Positions 1-10,379 of a DNA stretch of 64,000 nucleotides are shown one piece after another. The notes under the pieces were generated by a model. That model had not been told where the DNA came from and searched no databases. It saw nothing but the letters and a program-made list of their open reading frames with translations. The DNA lies in NCBI RefSeq assembly GCF_042186555.1, contig NC_133327.1, positions 333,027,126-333,091,125 on the forward strand. The letters are read 5' to 3'. Origin of the DNA: Aquarana catesbeiana (Eukaryota > Chordata > Amphibia > Anura > Ranidae). The translations under genes and the position numbers were made by a program. Every line of letters begins with the position of its first letter. Positions within the stretch are counted from its first letter, which is position 1.

Positions 1-171
1 GCTGGCTCAGTTGGGCCTGAGGCCGGAATCCCAAATCCATCAACACTGACGGCGCTTGAAAGTGGCCGTCCTGGCTTGCCCTCCCTGAATGCCCGTGATG
101 TCCGGTTACGCTACCTGGAGTTCTTTGCGGGTAGGGGGGCTATCAATATCCCAGACAATCTGTGACACCTT
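1..171 (+). CDS. PIF/Harbinger transposase, C-terminal end only
   Basis: An open frame from the first base ends in TGA at 169-171. It encodes 56 residues ending RLRYLEFFAGRGAINIPDNL. I recognise this as the tail of a HARBI1-like DDE nuclease, whose last segment in frog elements usually reads like a YxEFF...GAxxxPD tail. The catalytic domain lies upstream of the window, so activity cannot be judged. The gene converges on the Myb/SANT-like gene (1043-2411) and points the same way as the MADF gene (2619-3638), which suggests that all three belong to one element ending near 4704. Calling it Harbinger rests on the short tail plus this context. It could be a different cut-and-paste nuclease, but the neighbours argue against that. 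Confidence 0.55.
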
Positions 172-760
172 TTTCAAATAAAAAACAACCAAAAGAAATT
201 CTTTGTGGACATTTACTGCTTGTGTTTGTTTTAGCTGACCCTGACAGAAATGTGTTGAGTGCAGAAAATGTTGTGATTGGGTAACCTTATGAAAAACAGT
301 GTTGGCTGGTACTTCCTAAATGCAAAAACACATTTCACTACAAGTGCACTTGCAACTGCACTGAACCTGCACTTGTAGTGCAAAGTGTATTTGCCCTTAG
401 GAAATAACCCCCATTTTTGCATAAAACAGCAATTACATCACCCCAAAAGTGTTGTAGTGTTGAGACAATAATCCACACATTCTTGAGTAAGGCACTTTTT
501 TATACCTGCACAATCACATGTGCATTTACCAAAGGTTTTTAAAACAAACCAACATGTTTGTTGTATAACAATGTTTGCAGTAGCATTATCAAAAATCGAA
601 ATATCCATTTTAGATAAAACAGGCCTGTGTAAAACCAACAAGAAAGCCAAAAAACTTGAACTTACAAAGTTCACACATGTTAAAACCTGAAGGCTATATC
701 AGACATCAGTATTTAGGAACTGGGTTTGATATAGCGTTCAGATGGGGGAAATCACCCCTG
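172..760. repeat. 3' flank of transposase with a short inverted-repeat MITE
   Basis: No gene is visible. AATAAA at about 177 could end the transposase transcript. At about 312-405 there is an imperfect hairpin built from CACTACAAGTGCACTTGCA and its complement, flanked by TCCTAAA and TTAGGA. It is a degraded relative of the inverted-repeat element at 38916-39190. Small open frames on the minus strand here have no recognisable content. Confidence 0.4.
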
Positions 761-832
761 GAAAAGCCAAATTTGGAAGATGCACACCAATTTACGAATG
801 TCAACATGTGCTATCTGCCATCAGGGGGGATC

Positions 833-868
833 AAGGGACGTGTTTTGGGGGAGCAAGCCCTTCCTCAA
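833..868 (-). ncRNA. degenerate hammerhead-like motif, left arm of palindrome
   Basis: On the minus strand the order is TTGAGGA (862-868), a GGG...CCC stem-loop, AAAA, then ACACGT (838-843). It has the layout of the hammerhead cores found elsewhere in the window, but U replaces C3 and A replaces G12, so self-cleavage is unlikely. It is supported mainly by comparison with the better copies. Confidence 0.22.
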
Positions 869-881
869 CGCTACTTTATAA

Positions 882-917
882 TTGAGGAAGGGGTTGCACC
901 CCCAAAACGCGTCCATT
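882..917 (+). ncRNA. degenerate hammerhead-like motif, right arm of palindrome
   Basis: TTGAGGA (882-888) is followed by a GGGG...CCCC stem-loop, AAAA (904-907), the self-complementary ACGCGT (907-912) and C. Core positions C3 and G12 are substituted, so it looks like a dead relative of the intact motifs at 45719 and 58571. It mirrors the motif of the left arm. Confidence 0.25.
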
Positions 918-1042
918 GATCTCCCGTGATGGCAGATAGCACATGTTGGCACACTGTGTGCATCCTCCAAATTTGGCTTTTCTAAACATTGAAAAAATTT
1001 TGGTAAGATTGGACCACGATAAAACAGGTGATTTTGTGGGGT

Positions 1043-2411
1043 TTAAATTCGCCCCAAAACATCAATGATGTTATTATTTTTTTTAATAACATCACTGATT
1101 TGTTGCTGGATGTTTTGCAATTGGAGATTACACCCCATGATCTCCCCGATCAGTATCTGGGCACTTTCAGATGTAAAGCGTTCTGGATCACGATCACCTA
1201 AAAAGAGATAAAGAACAAAAAAAAAGGTCTCAAAAATCTGCCACCATCCATCTCTTTTACCTGAGCCTGTGGTCGCAGACACTCACCTTTGTGGTGCCAA
1301 TCTCCACCACATCTTCTTCTTCCTCCTGCTCAGCTTCTTGGGTTGGTATTTCCCCTTCTTCCAGAGGGGGGGTCTCTGGTCTCCTGGGATGAGGGGTGTC
1401 CGAGTCTTTTCTCCCCTATGTAAAACAAAAATGGTATAATTAGCACACAGATATTTGATGGCAGAACTAGAAATAGGAAACATTGCTTGGAAGTGGGGTA
1501 CAATTGTGTATTTTAGCCGAGTTCCAAGATGTATATTTTTTATTGCCCTTTGTTAAGCTGCAATACTTTACCTGTTTAGTACAAGCTTCACAGATGTAGC
1601 CCCCCCTATAGTATACACTGGAGCATCAGTGTGCCCCCCCTAATAAAAATGGTGTTCTTGTGTCCCACACTAGTGCTCCAGTGTCCAGATGTGAAAACAG
1701 CTGCTCAGTGTCCTCTCCTTACACACAATCTAGTTTGCATTTCATTCTAGTAACAAACCCATCTACACAAACAAATATTTGGCATCCAAGTAGGCCCCCA
1801 AAAATGTGTGAAAATGCATATGGCCTAAACAATGGTGTTCTAGAGGCCGAAAGAAAAATGTTTGATACGAACGAATAATGGGCCCATGAACATTAAAGTT
1901 GACCTTTTTAAACGTTACAATTAATAAAAGCATATGGAGCAGAACGAATGTAATAAAGACAGAAAGAATAGGAACACAGCACAACTACTTACTTTTTTGC
2001 AGCACTCTCCGGATCTTTCGGTACTGCTCTGGCTCTCTCAACTTCAGGTCCGACCACCGCTTCCTGAGCTGATCTTTAGACGAAATTCCACTCAAGACTC
2101 CTGACCACTTTCGCCATGATTTTGGCCTTTCAGATGTTGGGGTTGGGGTAAGGCCCATATTTTCCATCATAGTCGGACTTCCTCATGATGTCGACCATCT
2201 CCAACATCTCCCCAAAGGACATATTTGTGGCCTTAAAACGTCTCCTTCTGGATCGGGACGTGCCTGGATCCGGGCTTTCCTCCTCCTCGTTGCTAGAATT
2301 AGCACGCACCTGTTGTAACTCCGCCATCATGCTCTTCCCCCACTGCGCCGAACGAAAAGGGTCGGGGAATACACTAGAAAGAATGTCAGGGGCGGGCGGA
2401 GTTACACGCAT
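1043..2411 (-). pseudogene. Harbinger-associated Myb/SANT-like DNA-binding protein, broken
   Basis: The first coding block (2411 down to about 1990) carries a Myb/SANT-like trihelix: MLEMVDIMRKSDYDGKYGPY, then in a shifted frame SSKDQLRKRWSDLKLREPEQ. Such proteins are the usual second gene of PIF/Harbinger elements, binding DNA and helping the transposase reach the nucleus. Splice signals are clear: a donor GTAAGT just after 1990, an exon at 1415-1287 with acceptor TTTACATAG and donor GTGAGT, and a last exon at 1197-1043 with a pyrimidine-rich acceptor, ending IIDVLGRI and TAA. A TGA at 2132-2130 stands where related proteins have Arg (a CGA to TGA change), and there is a frameshift near 2082. 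Exon phases suggest another slip in the C run near 1366. The likely start is the MMAEL pair near 2330. I judge it a pseudogene. Confidence 0.7.
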
Positions 2412-2618
2412 GCGCAGTGTGTATAAAGCGTAACACGCGTGCGTATTACGTACGATCTGTGAGCGGAGGAAGGAGCATTGGACGCGCCGATTGTAAGAAC
2501 GAAGGTAAGAGACAAACTTGTGCCTATACTGCTTCTAGATTGAGGCCTATATTGTAACAAGATTAGGAGAGTTTTGTCTGACATTAGGCTTTGTCTTGTG
2601 TTGTGTCTTGCAGTGAAC
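2412..2618. promoter_or_regulatory. bidirectional promoter region and 5' intron of the MADF gene
   Basis: This is the only gap between the divergent Myb-like and MADF genes, so it should hold both promoters. It is CpG-rich (ACACGCGTGCGTATTACGT region). A non-coding first exon for the MADF gene probably ends at about 2503 before GTAAGA, and the intron ends at TTGCAG (2613), five bases before the ATG at 2619. No canonical TATA box is obvious. Confidence 0.4.
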
Positions 2619-3638
2619 ATGGATATCTTAATGAAAGACAATGACTTCATGTCAGTATTCATAGAGATGCTAAGTGAGCTGCCCTGTCTGTGGGAGATTA
2701 ACCACCCCCATTTCAAGAACCAAGCAAAGAGGAAGGCAGCACTGGAGCAATTGTGTGAAATTGTGAAGCAGGTGATCCCCACGGCAGACATCACTTATTT
2801 AAAGATTTTCATTGGTGGCCTGAGGAGCACATATCTGAGGGAGCGCAAGAAAGTCCTGGATTCACAGAGATCCGGAGCAGCAGATGACATCTATGTCCCC
2901 AGGATGTTGTACTACGACAGGCTGCACTTTCTGGCAGGCCAGACTGAACCCAGGCCATCACTCTCCAGTCTTCCTTCCATGCTTCCTTCCCCCCCGGCTG
3001 AGGCTTCTGACGCCCAACCTGGGCCTTCCAGGCCACATGTAGAGGAGCCCAGATTGAGCCAGGTATAGCATTCCTCTAAATATTTCTGCTTGTACAATCA
3101 ATTATGTTAACTAGATGATAGTTGGGAGTACTAATTTAGGATTGTGATTGATGATGCAAAAACTAAAACTATGTCCCTTTTTCATACACAGGGAAGTCTC
3201 AGCCAGGAGGTGGCCGGACCGAGCCGGCTGGCTGTTATCAAGTTCCCTCTACCCCCCCTGAAAAGAGAAAGTGGCAGTAGGAGGAGTACCCTAGAGGAGG
3301 CTGCTATAGCATTCTTTTGGAGGGCTACAGAGGTCCTGGGAGCACCACACACCATGCAGGAGAACATTGCTGCCTTCATAGCCTATAAAATGCAGAGGAT
3401 GGAGGAGGGCCAAAAAGCCATGTGTGAGGCCCTCATATCGGAGGCTCTGGAGAAAGGTATGAGGGGCCAAATTACACCTCACACACATCTTTGGGATGGT
3501 CCTCCTCCTCCTCCTGCAGGTCCTCCTCCTCCTTCTCCTCCAGGTCCCCCCAGTCCTCCTCCTCCTCCAGGTCCTACTCCTCCTCCAGGTCCTATTCCTC
3601 CTCCTGCCACATCTCCAACTGCACAGCCACAGACGTGA
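2619..3638 (+). CDS. MADF-domain protein of the Harbinger element, two coding exons
   Basis: Exon 1 (2619-3062) begins MDILMKDNDF. Its residues about 8-100 form a MADF domain: FIEMLSELPCLWEI..., a KRKAALEQLCEIVKQV helix, and the YLRERKKVLDS and VPRMLYYDRLHFL segments. It ends at a GTATAG donor after AGCCAG. Exon 2 (3192-3638) follows a CACAG acceptor, also in phase 0. It supplies a helical segment (EEAAIAFFWRATEVL...) and a long proline-rich tail, ending in TGA. The total is about 296 residues. MADF domains bind DNA in a Myb-like way. Fish and frog transposon families carry such proteins beside a Harbinger nuclease, presumably for end recognition. The start follows the intron acceptor rather than the upstream in-frame ATG at 2574. 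Unlike its neighbour, this gene shows no lesion. A domesticated host gene is possible but less likely given the flanking terminus. Confidence 0.7.
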
Positions 3639-3916
3639 AGGAAGCGTGGAAGGAAGACCAGACAGTGATTGCCCTGGGTTCAGTCTGGTCGGCCAAAAGA
3701 TGCAGCCTCTTGTGGTACCACAGCCTGGGGACACAGATGTCATCTGCTGCTATGCGGATCTCTGCGAATTCTGGACCAGACTGGCCTCCCTTAGATATGG
3801 ACTCCTCAGGCCACCAATTTTGATGTTGAAGAATTGATGTCTGCCGTGGGGGTCCCAGGCTTCGCTAATTTCCCATGTTGATCCAGTGTTGCCTCCCTCT
3901 TTATTTGGTTCTGATC

Positions 3917-3924
3917 CCTTAATA
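3917..3924 (+). terminator. polyadenylation signal for the MADF gene
   Basis: AATAAAG lies about 280 bp beyond the MADF stop codon on the same strand, and a GT-rich stretch follows near 3950. It is the first such hexamer after the gene. Confidence 0.5.
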
Positions 3925-4377
3925 AAGGATTTTTGATTTGAATTATACTCTCCTATGTGTTTTACTTCAAAAAGGACCATTTGTTTGTGAGGATTCAGGT
4001 ACAATTCAAATATACAATGTGAAATGAACAAGGGACACCAACAACAAACAATCTCCTGGAGATTAAATAATAAAAGATATCAATGGTGTTGGGGTAACTT
4101 GACACACAAAACACACCCAAAAATATTCTGGAGTAAAAATAAAAATAACATTGAACAAAGATCAGCCTTGGAAAAAATCCAAACATTAAAGAAAAAAAAA
4201 GGCTTAAAATCCAAAATAAAAAAAAATTAAAAAATATAAAACTGTCAGATGTGACAACTAATAACAATATATTCAGGGAATCCCACTAAAAAAACACAAA
4301 TAAAAGTTTGTGAGAAGTGTGTGTGAATATGAGCAGCAAAACTACTTAATTCTTGTCACATTATAAAGAAGAAGAGA

Positions 4378-4707
4378 GTGCGCTGTATTAAACCATTTTT
4401 AACATTACAGCGTGACGAAAGTGCTGTATCCATTGCGAACGCTAAGTTTACCAGAACGAGCTGTCCCGTGTCGGAATTTCTTCTGAGCATGCGTGGCACT
4501 TTGTGCGTCGGAACAGGCCACACACGGTCGGAATTGACGCGATCGGATTTTGTTGTTGGAAAATTTTATCTCCTGCTCTCCAACTTTGTGTGTCGGAAAA
4601 TCCGATGGAAAATGTCCGATGGCGCCCACACACGGTCGGAATTTCCGACAACACGCTCCGATCGGACATTGTCCATCGGAAAATCCGACCGTGTGTACGG
4701 GGCATTA
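4378..4707. mobile_element. right terminal region of the Harbinger element
   Basis: The segment ends CCGACCGTGTGTACGGGGCA followed by TTA. I recognise this as the end of frog Harbinger elements, which duplicate a TAA/TTA trinucleotide. Inside it are repeated subterminal motifs: CACACACGGTCGGAAT occurs twice (about 4519 and 4629), with several TCGGAAAATCCGA-type inverted units. These are candidate transposase or Myb-like protein binding sites. The left end is outside the window. Confidence 0.65.
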
Positions 4708-5022
4708 GAATCAGCTCCAGACATTTTACCTGCCTAATTGATGAACAAATAACGAAGGAGAAGCCCACATCTTGCCATGAAACCTCTTTTGATTCAATTG
4801 TCCAATTACTTTTGGCCCCTTGAAAAAGGGGGATGGCTATTCTTAAGAGCTGTAATTCCTAAACCCTTCCTCCGATTTGGATGTACATACCCTCAAATTA
4901 AACCTAAGAGTGTGCACTTTCCACCCATATCCATTATAAAACTATAGTTTGAATATGTTTTGGTAAATACCTGAAAAAAACAAAATTGTGCCTGTGTACA
5001 AATATATATGGTCTTAACTGTA
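4708..5022. mobile_element. Tc1/mariner 3' end fragment
   Basis: The text around 4770-4860 (AATTACTTTTGGCCCCTTGA, CTTCCTCCGATTTGGATGT) and the terminus GTACAAATATATATGG...TAACTGTA match what I know of a common vertebrate Tc1-type inverted end. No transposase frame is left. The Harbinger element abuts it directly, so Harbinger probably inserted into it. Confidence 0.45.
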
Positions 5023-5167
5023 TGTATAAGGATAGCATTCAGTATATTATTTCCTCTATTTCACAAGCTTTTAGATATTTTTCACTATATAAAAATGCAG
5101 CCCAAGCTGTCCAGAAAAAAATGCAACAACATGGGTTGGAATAAACTGTAACACTGACAAGAAAGCT

Positions 5168-5802
5168 TAAAGTGGAAGTCCCGCAAATGTTTTAAAAGTC
5201 AGCAACTACAAATACTGCAGCTGCTGACTTTTAAAATAAGGACACTTACCTGTTCAGGGCGCCAGCGATGTCGGCACCCAAGGCCGAACCATCCCTCGGT
5301 CCTCGGATGCTGCTGCTGCCATCTTCGGTAAGGGAATCAGGAAATTACTTTTTTTTTTTTCCCATCAGCTCATCCCCCACAGTTATTACCTTTTGTCTCC
5401 ACTTGACCCTCCCTTCTAGATTGTAAGCTCTAACGAGCAGGGCCCTCTGATCCCTCCTGTATTGATTTGTATTGTAAGTGTACTGTCTGTCCCATGTTGT
5501 AAAGCGCTGCGCAAACTGTTGGCGCTATATAAATCCTGTATAATAATAATAATAATAATAAAATGAAGCCTTGTGGCTTCACTTCCCGGTTCCCTACTGC
5601 GTATGCGCGAGTTGTGCTGCGCAATCCGAATGGTCCCTGCTGTCTCTGGGAACCTTGTGTGTCCCAGCAGACAGCGCAGGGGACGGGAAGAGGCGTAGAC
5701 TCCTGTGGGAGTCTATGCTCAGAAGTGACTGCAAATACCTGTCCTAGACAGGTATCTGCACCCCCCCTCCACACACAGATTGGTACAGGTTTTGATCAAG
5801 AA
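5168..5802. mobile_element. TTAA-flanked non-autonomous DNA element, right end missing
   Basis: It begins TTAAAGTGGAAGTCCCGC, a start I recognise from an abundant frog family with TTAA target sites. It continues with the paired segments TTTTAAAAGTCAGCA and TGCTGACTTTTAAAA, a GC-rich centre, and CAAATACCTGTCCTAGACAG near the end. It is interrupted by SINE sequence at about 5345-5562 and cut off at 5803 by the hAT element. Confidence 0.5.
5345..5562 (+). repeat. SINE 3' fragment with (TAA)n tail
   Basis: The segment GATTGTAAGCTC...GAGCAGGG...GTAAAGCGCTGCGCAAACTG and GGCGCTATATAAAT, ending in a run of ATA units at 5539-5560, is the tail of the tRNA-type frog SINE also seen at 28311-29036. The 5' portion is missing. 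Confidence 0.5.
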
Positions 5803-6266
5803 TAGAGATGAGCTTCGCATTCGAGGCGAACCCATGTTCGACTCGAACATCGTCTGTCCGATCGTTCGCCGGATTGCAAACAATATGGGCCGTTCTCGCC
5901 AAATTCGAATGGCAAGTCATGGCCCATAATTCACTGCGGCATCGCAGTGCATTGCTGGCTGATGATTGGCCAAGCATGCACTATGACCCGCATGCTTGGC
6001 CAATCACGGTGCCGTCTGTACAGAGAGCTGTAATTGGCCAAAGCCAGGGTGGCTTTGGCCAATTATGGCTCAGGGGGTTTAGTACGCGCCCTACACTATA
6101 TAAGGCCGCCTGCATGTCAGCCCTGTGTAGTGTGTTCCGGCATTGAGAGACAGAGAGACAGTGTCATTTGATTTAAGTTAGATAGATTAGGCAGGACAGT
6201 CAGTCAGTTAGCTGCACTTACAGTGTATTGTGTATATATATGCATCCCAGGTGTTGTGTGTGTATA

Positions 6267-6271
<5 letters not shown>

Positions 6272-6315
<44 letters not shown>
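6272..6315. repeat. (TA)n microsatellite
   Basis: About 22 uninterrupted TA units lie in the leader of the hAT element. A much longer AT-type array at 20246-20464 lies in the same leader beyond the inserted element. Confidence 0.9.
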
Positions 6316-6319
<4 letters not shown>

Positions 6320-6579
6320 TGTATTCAGTTTAGCTAGATCCCTTCCTGTTATTATCTTCCTACTGACAGGCAGACAGACTGTTGTTACAGTATCTGAAGA
6401 AAATTGTTGGTGTTCTTCTGATCCTATTAGTCCTATTAGCTACAGTATTTACAGTTAGTGTAGTGCGTCCTCTGCACAGTGTGCACCTAAAGCTACCTGT
6501 AGAAGATTGGTGGTGTTTTTCTGATCCTATCACTACCCTAGGCAGCTACATTATTTTTTAGTGTAGTGAGACCTCTGCA

Positions 6580-6943
6580 CAATGTTCAGCTAAAGCTACA
6601 AATTAGTGTAGTGTGACCTCTGCACAGTGTTCAGCTAAAACTCCAAGTTAGTGTAGTGCGACCTCTGCACAGTGTTCAGCTAAAGCTACAAGTTAGTGTA
6701 GTGCGACCTCTGCACAGTATTCAGCTAAAGCTACAAGTTAGTGTAGTGCGACCTCTGCACAGTGTTCAGCTAAAGCTCCAAGTTAGTGTAATGCGACCTC
6801 TGCACAGTTTTCAGCTAAAGCTACAAGTTAGTGTAGTGCGACCTCTGCACAGTGTTCAGCTAAAGCTACAAGTTAGTGTAGTGCAACCTCTGCACAGTGT
6901 TCAGCTAAATCTCCAAGCTAGTGTAGTGCGACCTCTGCACAGT
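6580..6943 (+). repeat. 45-bp tandem repeat, leader of hAT element (part 1)
   Basis: About eight copies of a 45-bp unit containing GTGCGACCTCTGCACAGTGT and TCAGCTAAAGCTACA. The unit is a multiple of three, so it yields a spurious repetitive open frame. The same array resumes at 19678 beyond the inserted element. Longer related units with GTAGAAGATTGGTGGTGTTT are interspersed. Confidence 0.85.
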
Positions 6944-8885
6944 AAAATTGGTATCAAGTATGGTGCTGCGCTAATCCAAAAATAATTAAAAATCGTGCTA
7001 AAGGTAACAATATGGGTAGGTAAAGAACTATCCCTGTGGGAGATTGAGATAAACTAATTGTGTTTCCACTTAATATATCATTAACCTGCTAATATACATA
7101 AATAAAGTGCAAGGTGCAATGAGGTGCATACATCCTACAGAATTACATACCGATACATCTTAATAGAGTTTGTAGTCAGAGTCTTCAAGTGAGAAAGTGA
7201 TACTCCTAAGCCCTAAGGCCTGAGGTGTGCCTTGGCCTAGCTGGTCAGTATGCCTGAAAAGAGGGTATACCCTGAATGTAAGAATAAGAAAAAGTATTGT
7301 CCGTATGTATGAAGATTGGGGGAAACGGGTGGGTGGGAACACAGGGATGCCAACAAGCCCTGGCCTGAGAGAGGAGGAGGCTTAAATAGCCCTCTCAGAC
7401 TTCTCCCACAAATACAGGCTAGCCTCTGGCTAGCCTTTACACTTGTAGTCAGAGTCTTCAAGTGAGAAAGTGATACTCCTAAGCCCCAAGGCCTGAGGTG
7501 TGCCTTGGCCTGGCTGGTCAGTATGCCTGAAAAGAGGGCAAAAAGACACAAATTTAGGTGAAGAAGGGAAGGTTACAATCCATCAAGTGGAGTAGCGAGC
7601 GCCTGGATGGCAACAGTATATAGCCAATAAGTGTCCGCTATGACAGGAGAAATCCCCCCGACTCCTGACTTGGTGATGAGACAGAACCCCCTATAGAACC
7701 TGCAAAGCTACCCAGAGCCCAACTAAACATCCCGTGAATGATTGGATAGAGCCTGAAGCCCGAGACGACCCAGACATAAGAATGAACTGTTTGTGAATGA
7801 GAGGATGCGTGGGGGAAGGGGAGCAATGGCTGTCCCAAGGAGCCCCTGCAAAATGATAGCCGAGAAGATTGAAACTTCAACCGGACACCAGTGAAGTGCT
7901 TAGTGAAACCCCCCCAACCCCTGGCCTGCCCATACTGGTATGGGGAAGTGCAAGGGTGAGTACCAAAGGACACCTGGCAGGAGTTCAAAATGCTGAATAC
8001 CTGAAGGATGTGATGGAGTAGGTGGATGAGGCCCATGCACTATGGCACTAAGCATTGTCAACATGGAGAAATCATGCCGGACACAGAATACTGGTCCCAC
8101 CTGATTCGACCGGGTCATGCTTCAGCCTGTGACCTGGCAACCAAGTCTGAATCCTGAACCGAGGAAGGAGGGCCACACTCCACCCTGGGGAATAAGTCCC
8201 ATGGCATGAAACAGTCATACCCAAAGTGACTGAAACCCCCCACCTGGGAACTGAAAAGATGACTGGACTGACGTCCCTGAGCAGTCTTCCAGGCCACATC
8301 CTAGACGAGATCAGAGCCGAGAGTAGAATCCAAAATCATGATGACGTTTGCCCAAACCTACCACTTAAGGACCAACAAGGGATGATGGAAGCCAATACAG
8401 CCCAACCTGAGAACACGAACAAGAGAAATGACAGACTACAAGACATGAGAACAACAAGCCCCTCTGTGCCTACCTAAGTATGAGAACATGAGCAGAAATG
8501 TCCAGACCACTGCGCGTGAATGAACTTGATGACGGTTTCCCCCCCCTTGTGTAAATGGTAAGTGAGCCCGAGTAACCTGCAGCGCAGAGACGGGTAATTA
8601 AACTGAAAACTCAGGGCTGGTGTACCCACAGACCGTGGTGGGTGATTGTACAGGTATGGTGAATGAACGTGTATCGTATGACGTATGTTATACGGGCAAG
8701 AAGATTGTGGACAACAATCATTAACAAACGAAACCTCAGCATATATGGATCTGTAGACGTGACAGATCCTGACATGTGAAACCTAGCTAACTGACTCAGG
8801 TACAAACATGAACAAAGATACGATGAGACATGACAAACAACAAAGATAAAAACAGCTACTGCAGTTTTCCGTAAGTGAACAACGC

Positions 8886-10240
8886 CCCTCTGAGAAACAG
8901 TGAAGGCTGAACACCGAGCCTGAAACGCTATAACAAAAATGCTGAGACTAAACGCTGAGGCAGAAACGCTATGACAGAAACACAAGGACAGTAACACTGT
9001 GACAGAAATGCTGAGACTGAACGCTGAAGCAGAATGCTATCACAGAAATAATGGGGCAGAAACACACGGACAGTAATGCTATTACAGAAATGCTATGACA
9101 GAAATGCTGAGGCAGAAACGAAATGACAGAAATCCTGGGGCAGAAACGCTGTGACAGAAACGCTGAGACTTAAACGCTGAAGCAGAAATGCAATGACAGA
9201 AATCCTGGGGCAGAAATGCAGGGACAGCAACGCTATAACAGAAACGCTATGACAGCAATGCTGAAACTGAATGCTGAGGCAGAAATGAAATGACAGAAAT
9301 CCTGGGGCAGAAACGCTATGACAGAAACGCTGATACTTGAACGCTGAAGCTGAAATGAAATGACAGAAATCCTGGGGCAGAAACGCAACGACAGAACGCT
9401 GAGGCAGAAATGCAATGCCACAATTCCTGGGCCAGAAGCGCTATGAAAGAAATTCTATGAAAGAAATGCCGTGACTGAACGCCGAGACGGAAATGCTGGG
9501 GCAGAACGCCATGACAGAAAAAAACGCCATGACAGAAAAACGCCATGACAGAAATCCTGAGGCAGAGATGCCATAACAGAAAACCTGAGGCAGAAACGAT
9601 TTGCCAGAAATCCTGGGGCAGAAACGCAGTGACAGAAATCCTGGGGCAGAAACGCTATGACAAAATGCCGAGACTGTATGCCGAGACAGAAATTCTGGGA
9701 CAGGATGCTGCGACAGAAATGCTGGGGCAGAAAAACGCTATGACAGAAACCCTGGGGCAGAAATGCTATGACAGAAATCCTGGGGGAGGAACGCCATGAC
9801 AGAAATGCTGGGGCAGAACGCCAAGACAGAAACCCTGGGGCAGAGAACGCTATGACAGCAAAAACCCTGGACAGAAAACGCTATGACGGATACCCTGGGG
9901 CAGAAACGCTATGACAGACACCATGGGGCAGAAAACACAATGACAGCAACCCTGGGGGAGAAAAACGCCATGACAGCAACCCTGGGGGAGAAAAATGCCA
10001 TGACAGCAACCCTGGGGGAGAAAATGCTATGACAGCAACCCTGGGGCATAAAACGCTATGACAGGAACCCTGGGGCAGAAAATGCTGTGAAGGAAATGCT
10101 GGGGCAGAACGTTATGACAGAAATGCCGGGGCAGAACGCTATAACAGAAACGCCAGGGCAGAAAAATGCAATGATAGAAATGCTGGGGCAGAAAAACGCC
10201 ATGACAGAACTCCTGGGGCAGAAACGTTATGATAGAAACA
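8886..10240. repeat. 1.35-kb degenerate minisatellite
   Basis: Around fifty diverged copies of a roughly 25-28-bp motif built from ATGACAGAAATCCTGGGGCA and GAAACGCT. Early copies have GAGACTGAACGCTGA variants and late copies have CCCTGGGGCAG variants, so the array drifts along its length. The open frames it yields on either strand are by-products. Confidence 0.85.
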
Positions 10241-10379
10241 CTGACCAAGAAACAAAATAACCAAGTAAAAGCAGCAATGTATGTGGATTACATCCTCCCC
10301 GACTTGCCAAGCCAAGCCCTGCTGACAACGAATGAGCCGTTATGCAAGCTTGGGAATGCCATGCGACTGAAACCACAAT

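Larger units (their letters stand above)
761..982. repeat. 222-bp palindromic element
   Basis: The left arm begins GAAAAGCCAAATTTGGA and the right arm ends with its complement, TCCAAATTTGGCTTTTC. Further in, CAACATGTGCTATCTGCCAT is matched by ATGGCAGATAGCACATGTTG. The centre is near 875. Both arms carry the same TTGAGGA...stem...AAAACRCGT motif, one on each strand. The element sits between the convergent transposase and Myb-like genes and appears to be an insertion in their shared 3' region. No coding content. Confidence 0.75.
5803..6945 (+). mobile_element. hAT element, left end and repetitive leader
   Basis: The left terminus TAGAGATGAGCTTCG is the counterpart of the right terminus at 25369 and of the cleaner ends at 49561 and 55138. 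The terminus is followed by TTCGACTCGAACAT-type inverted units. A TATA-like CTATATAAGG stands at 6095. A leader of tandem 45-bp units then runs from about 6580 to the insertion at 6944. The flanking octamers (5795-5802 and 25370-25377) do not match, so the target duplication has decayed or one end is rearranged. Confidence 0.65.

Noticed and set aside
2185..2433. A plus-strand frame over the Myb-like first exon
   Set aside because: It is antisense to the recognisable SANT/trihelix coding sequence.
6656..6985. A repetitive protein-like frame, HSVQLKLQVSVVRPL repeated
   Set aside because: The 45-bp DNA repeat is a multiple of three, so any frame through it looks periodic. It runs into the inserted element and has no start context.
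6580..10240. CRISPR-like arrays
   Set aside because: The repeats have no unique spacers of constant length, and this is vertebrate DNA with minisatellite-type arrays.
9233..10248. Several Cys/Phe/His-rich frames on the minus strand
   Set aside because: They are translations of the degenerate minisatellite and not conserved in frame.
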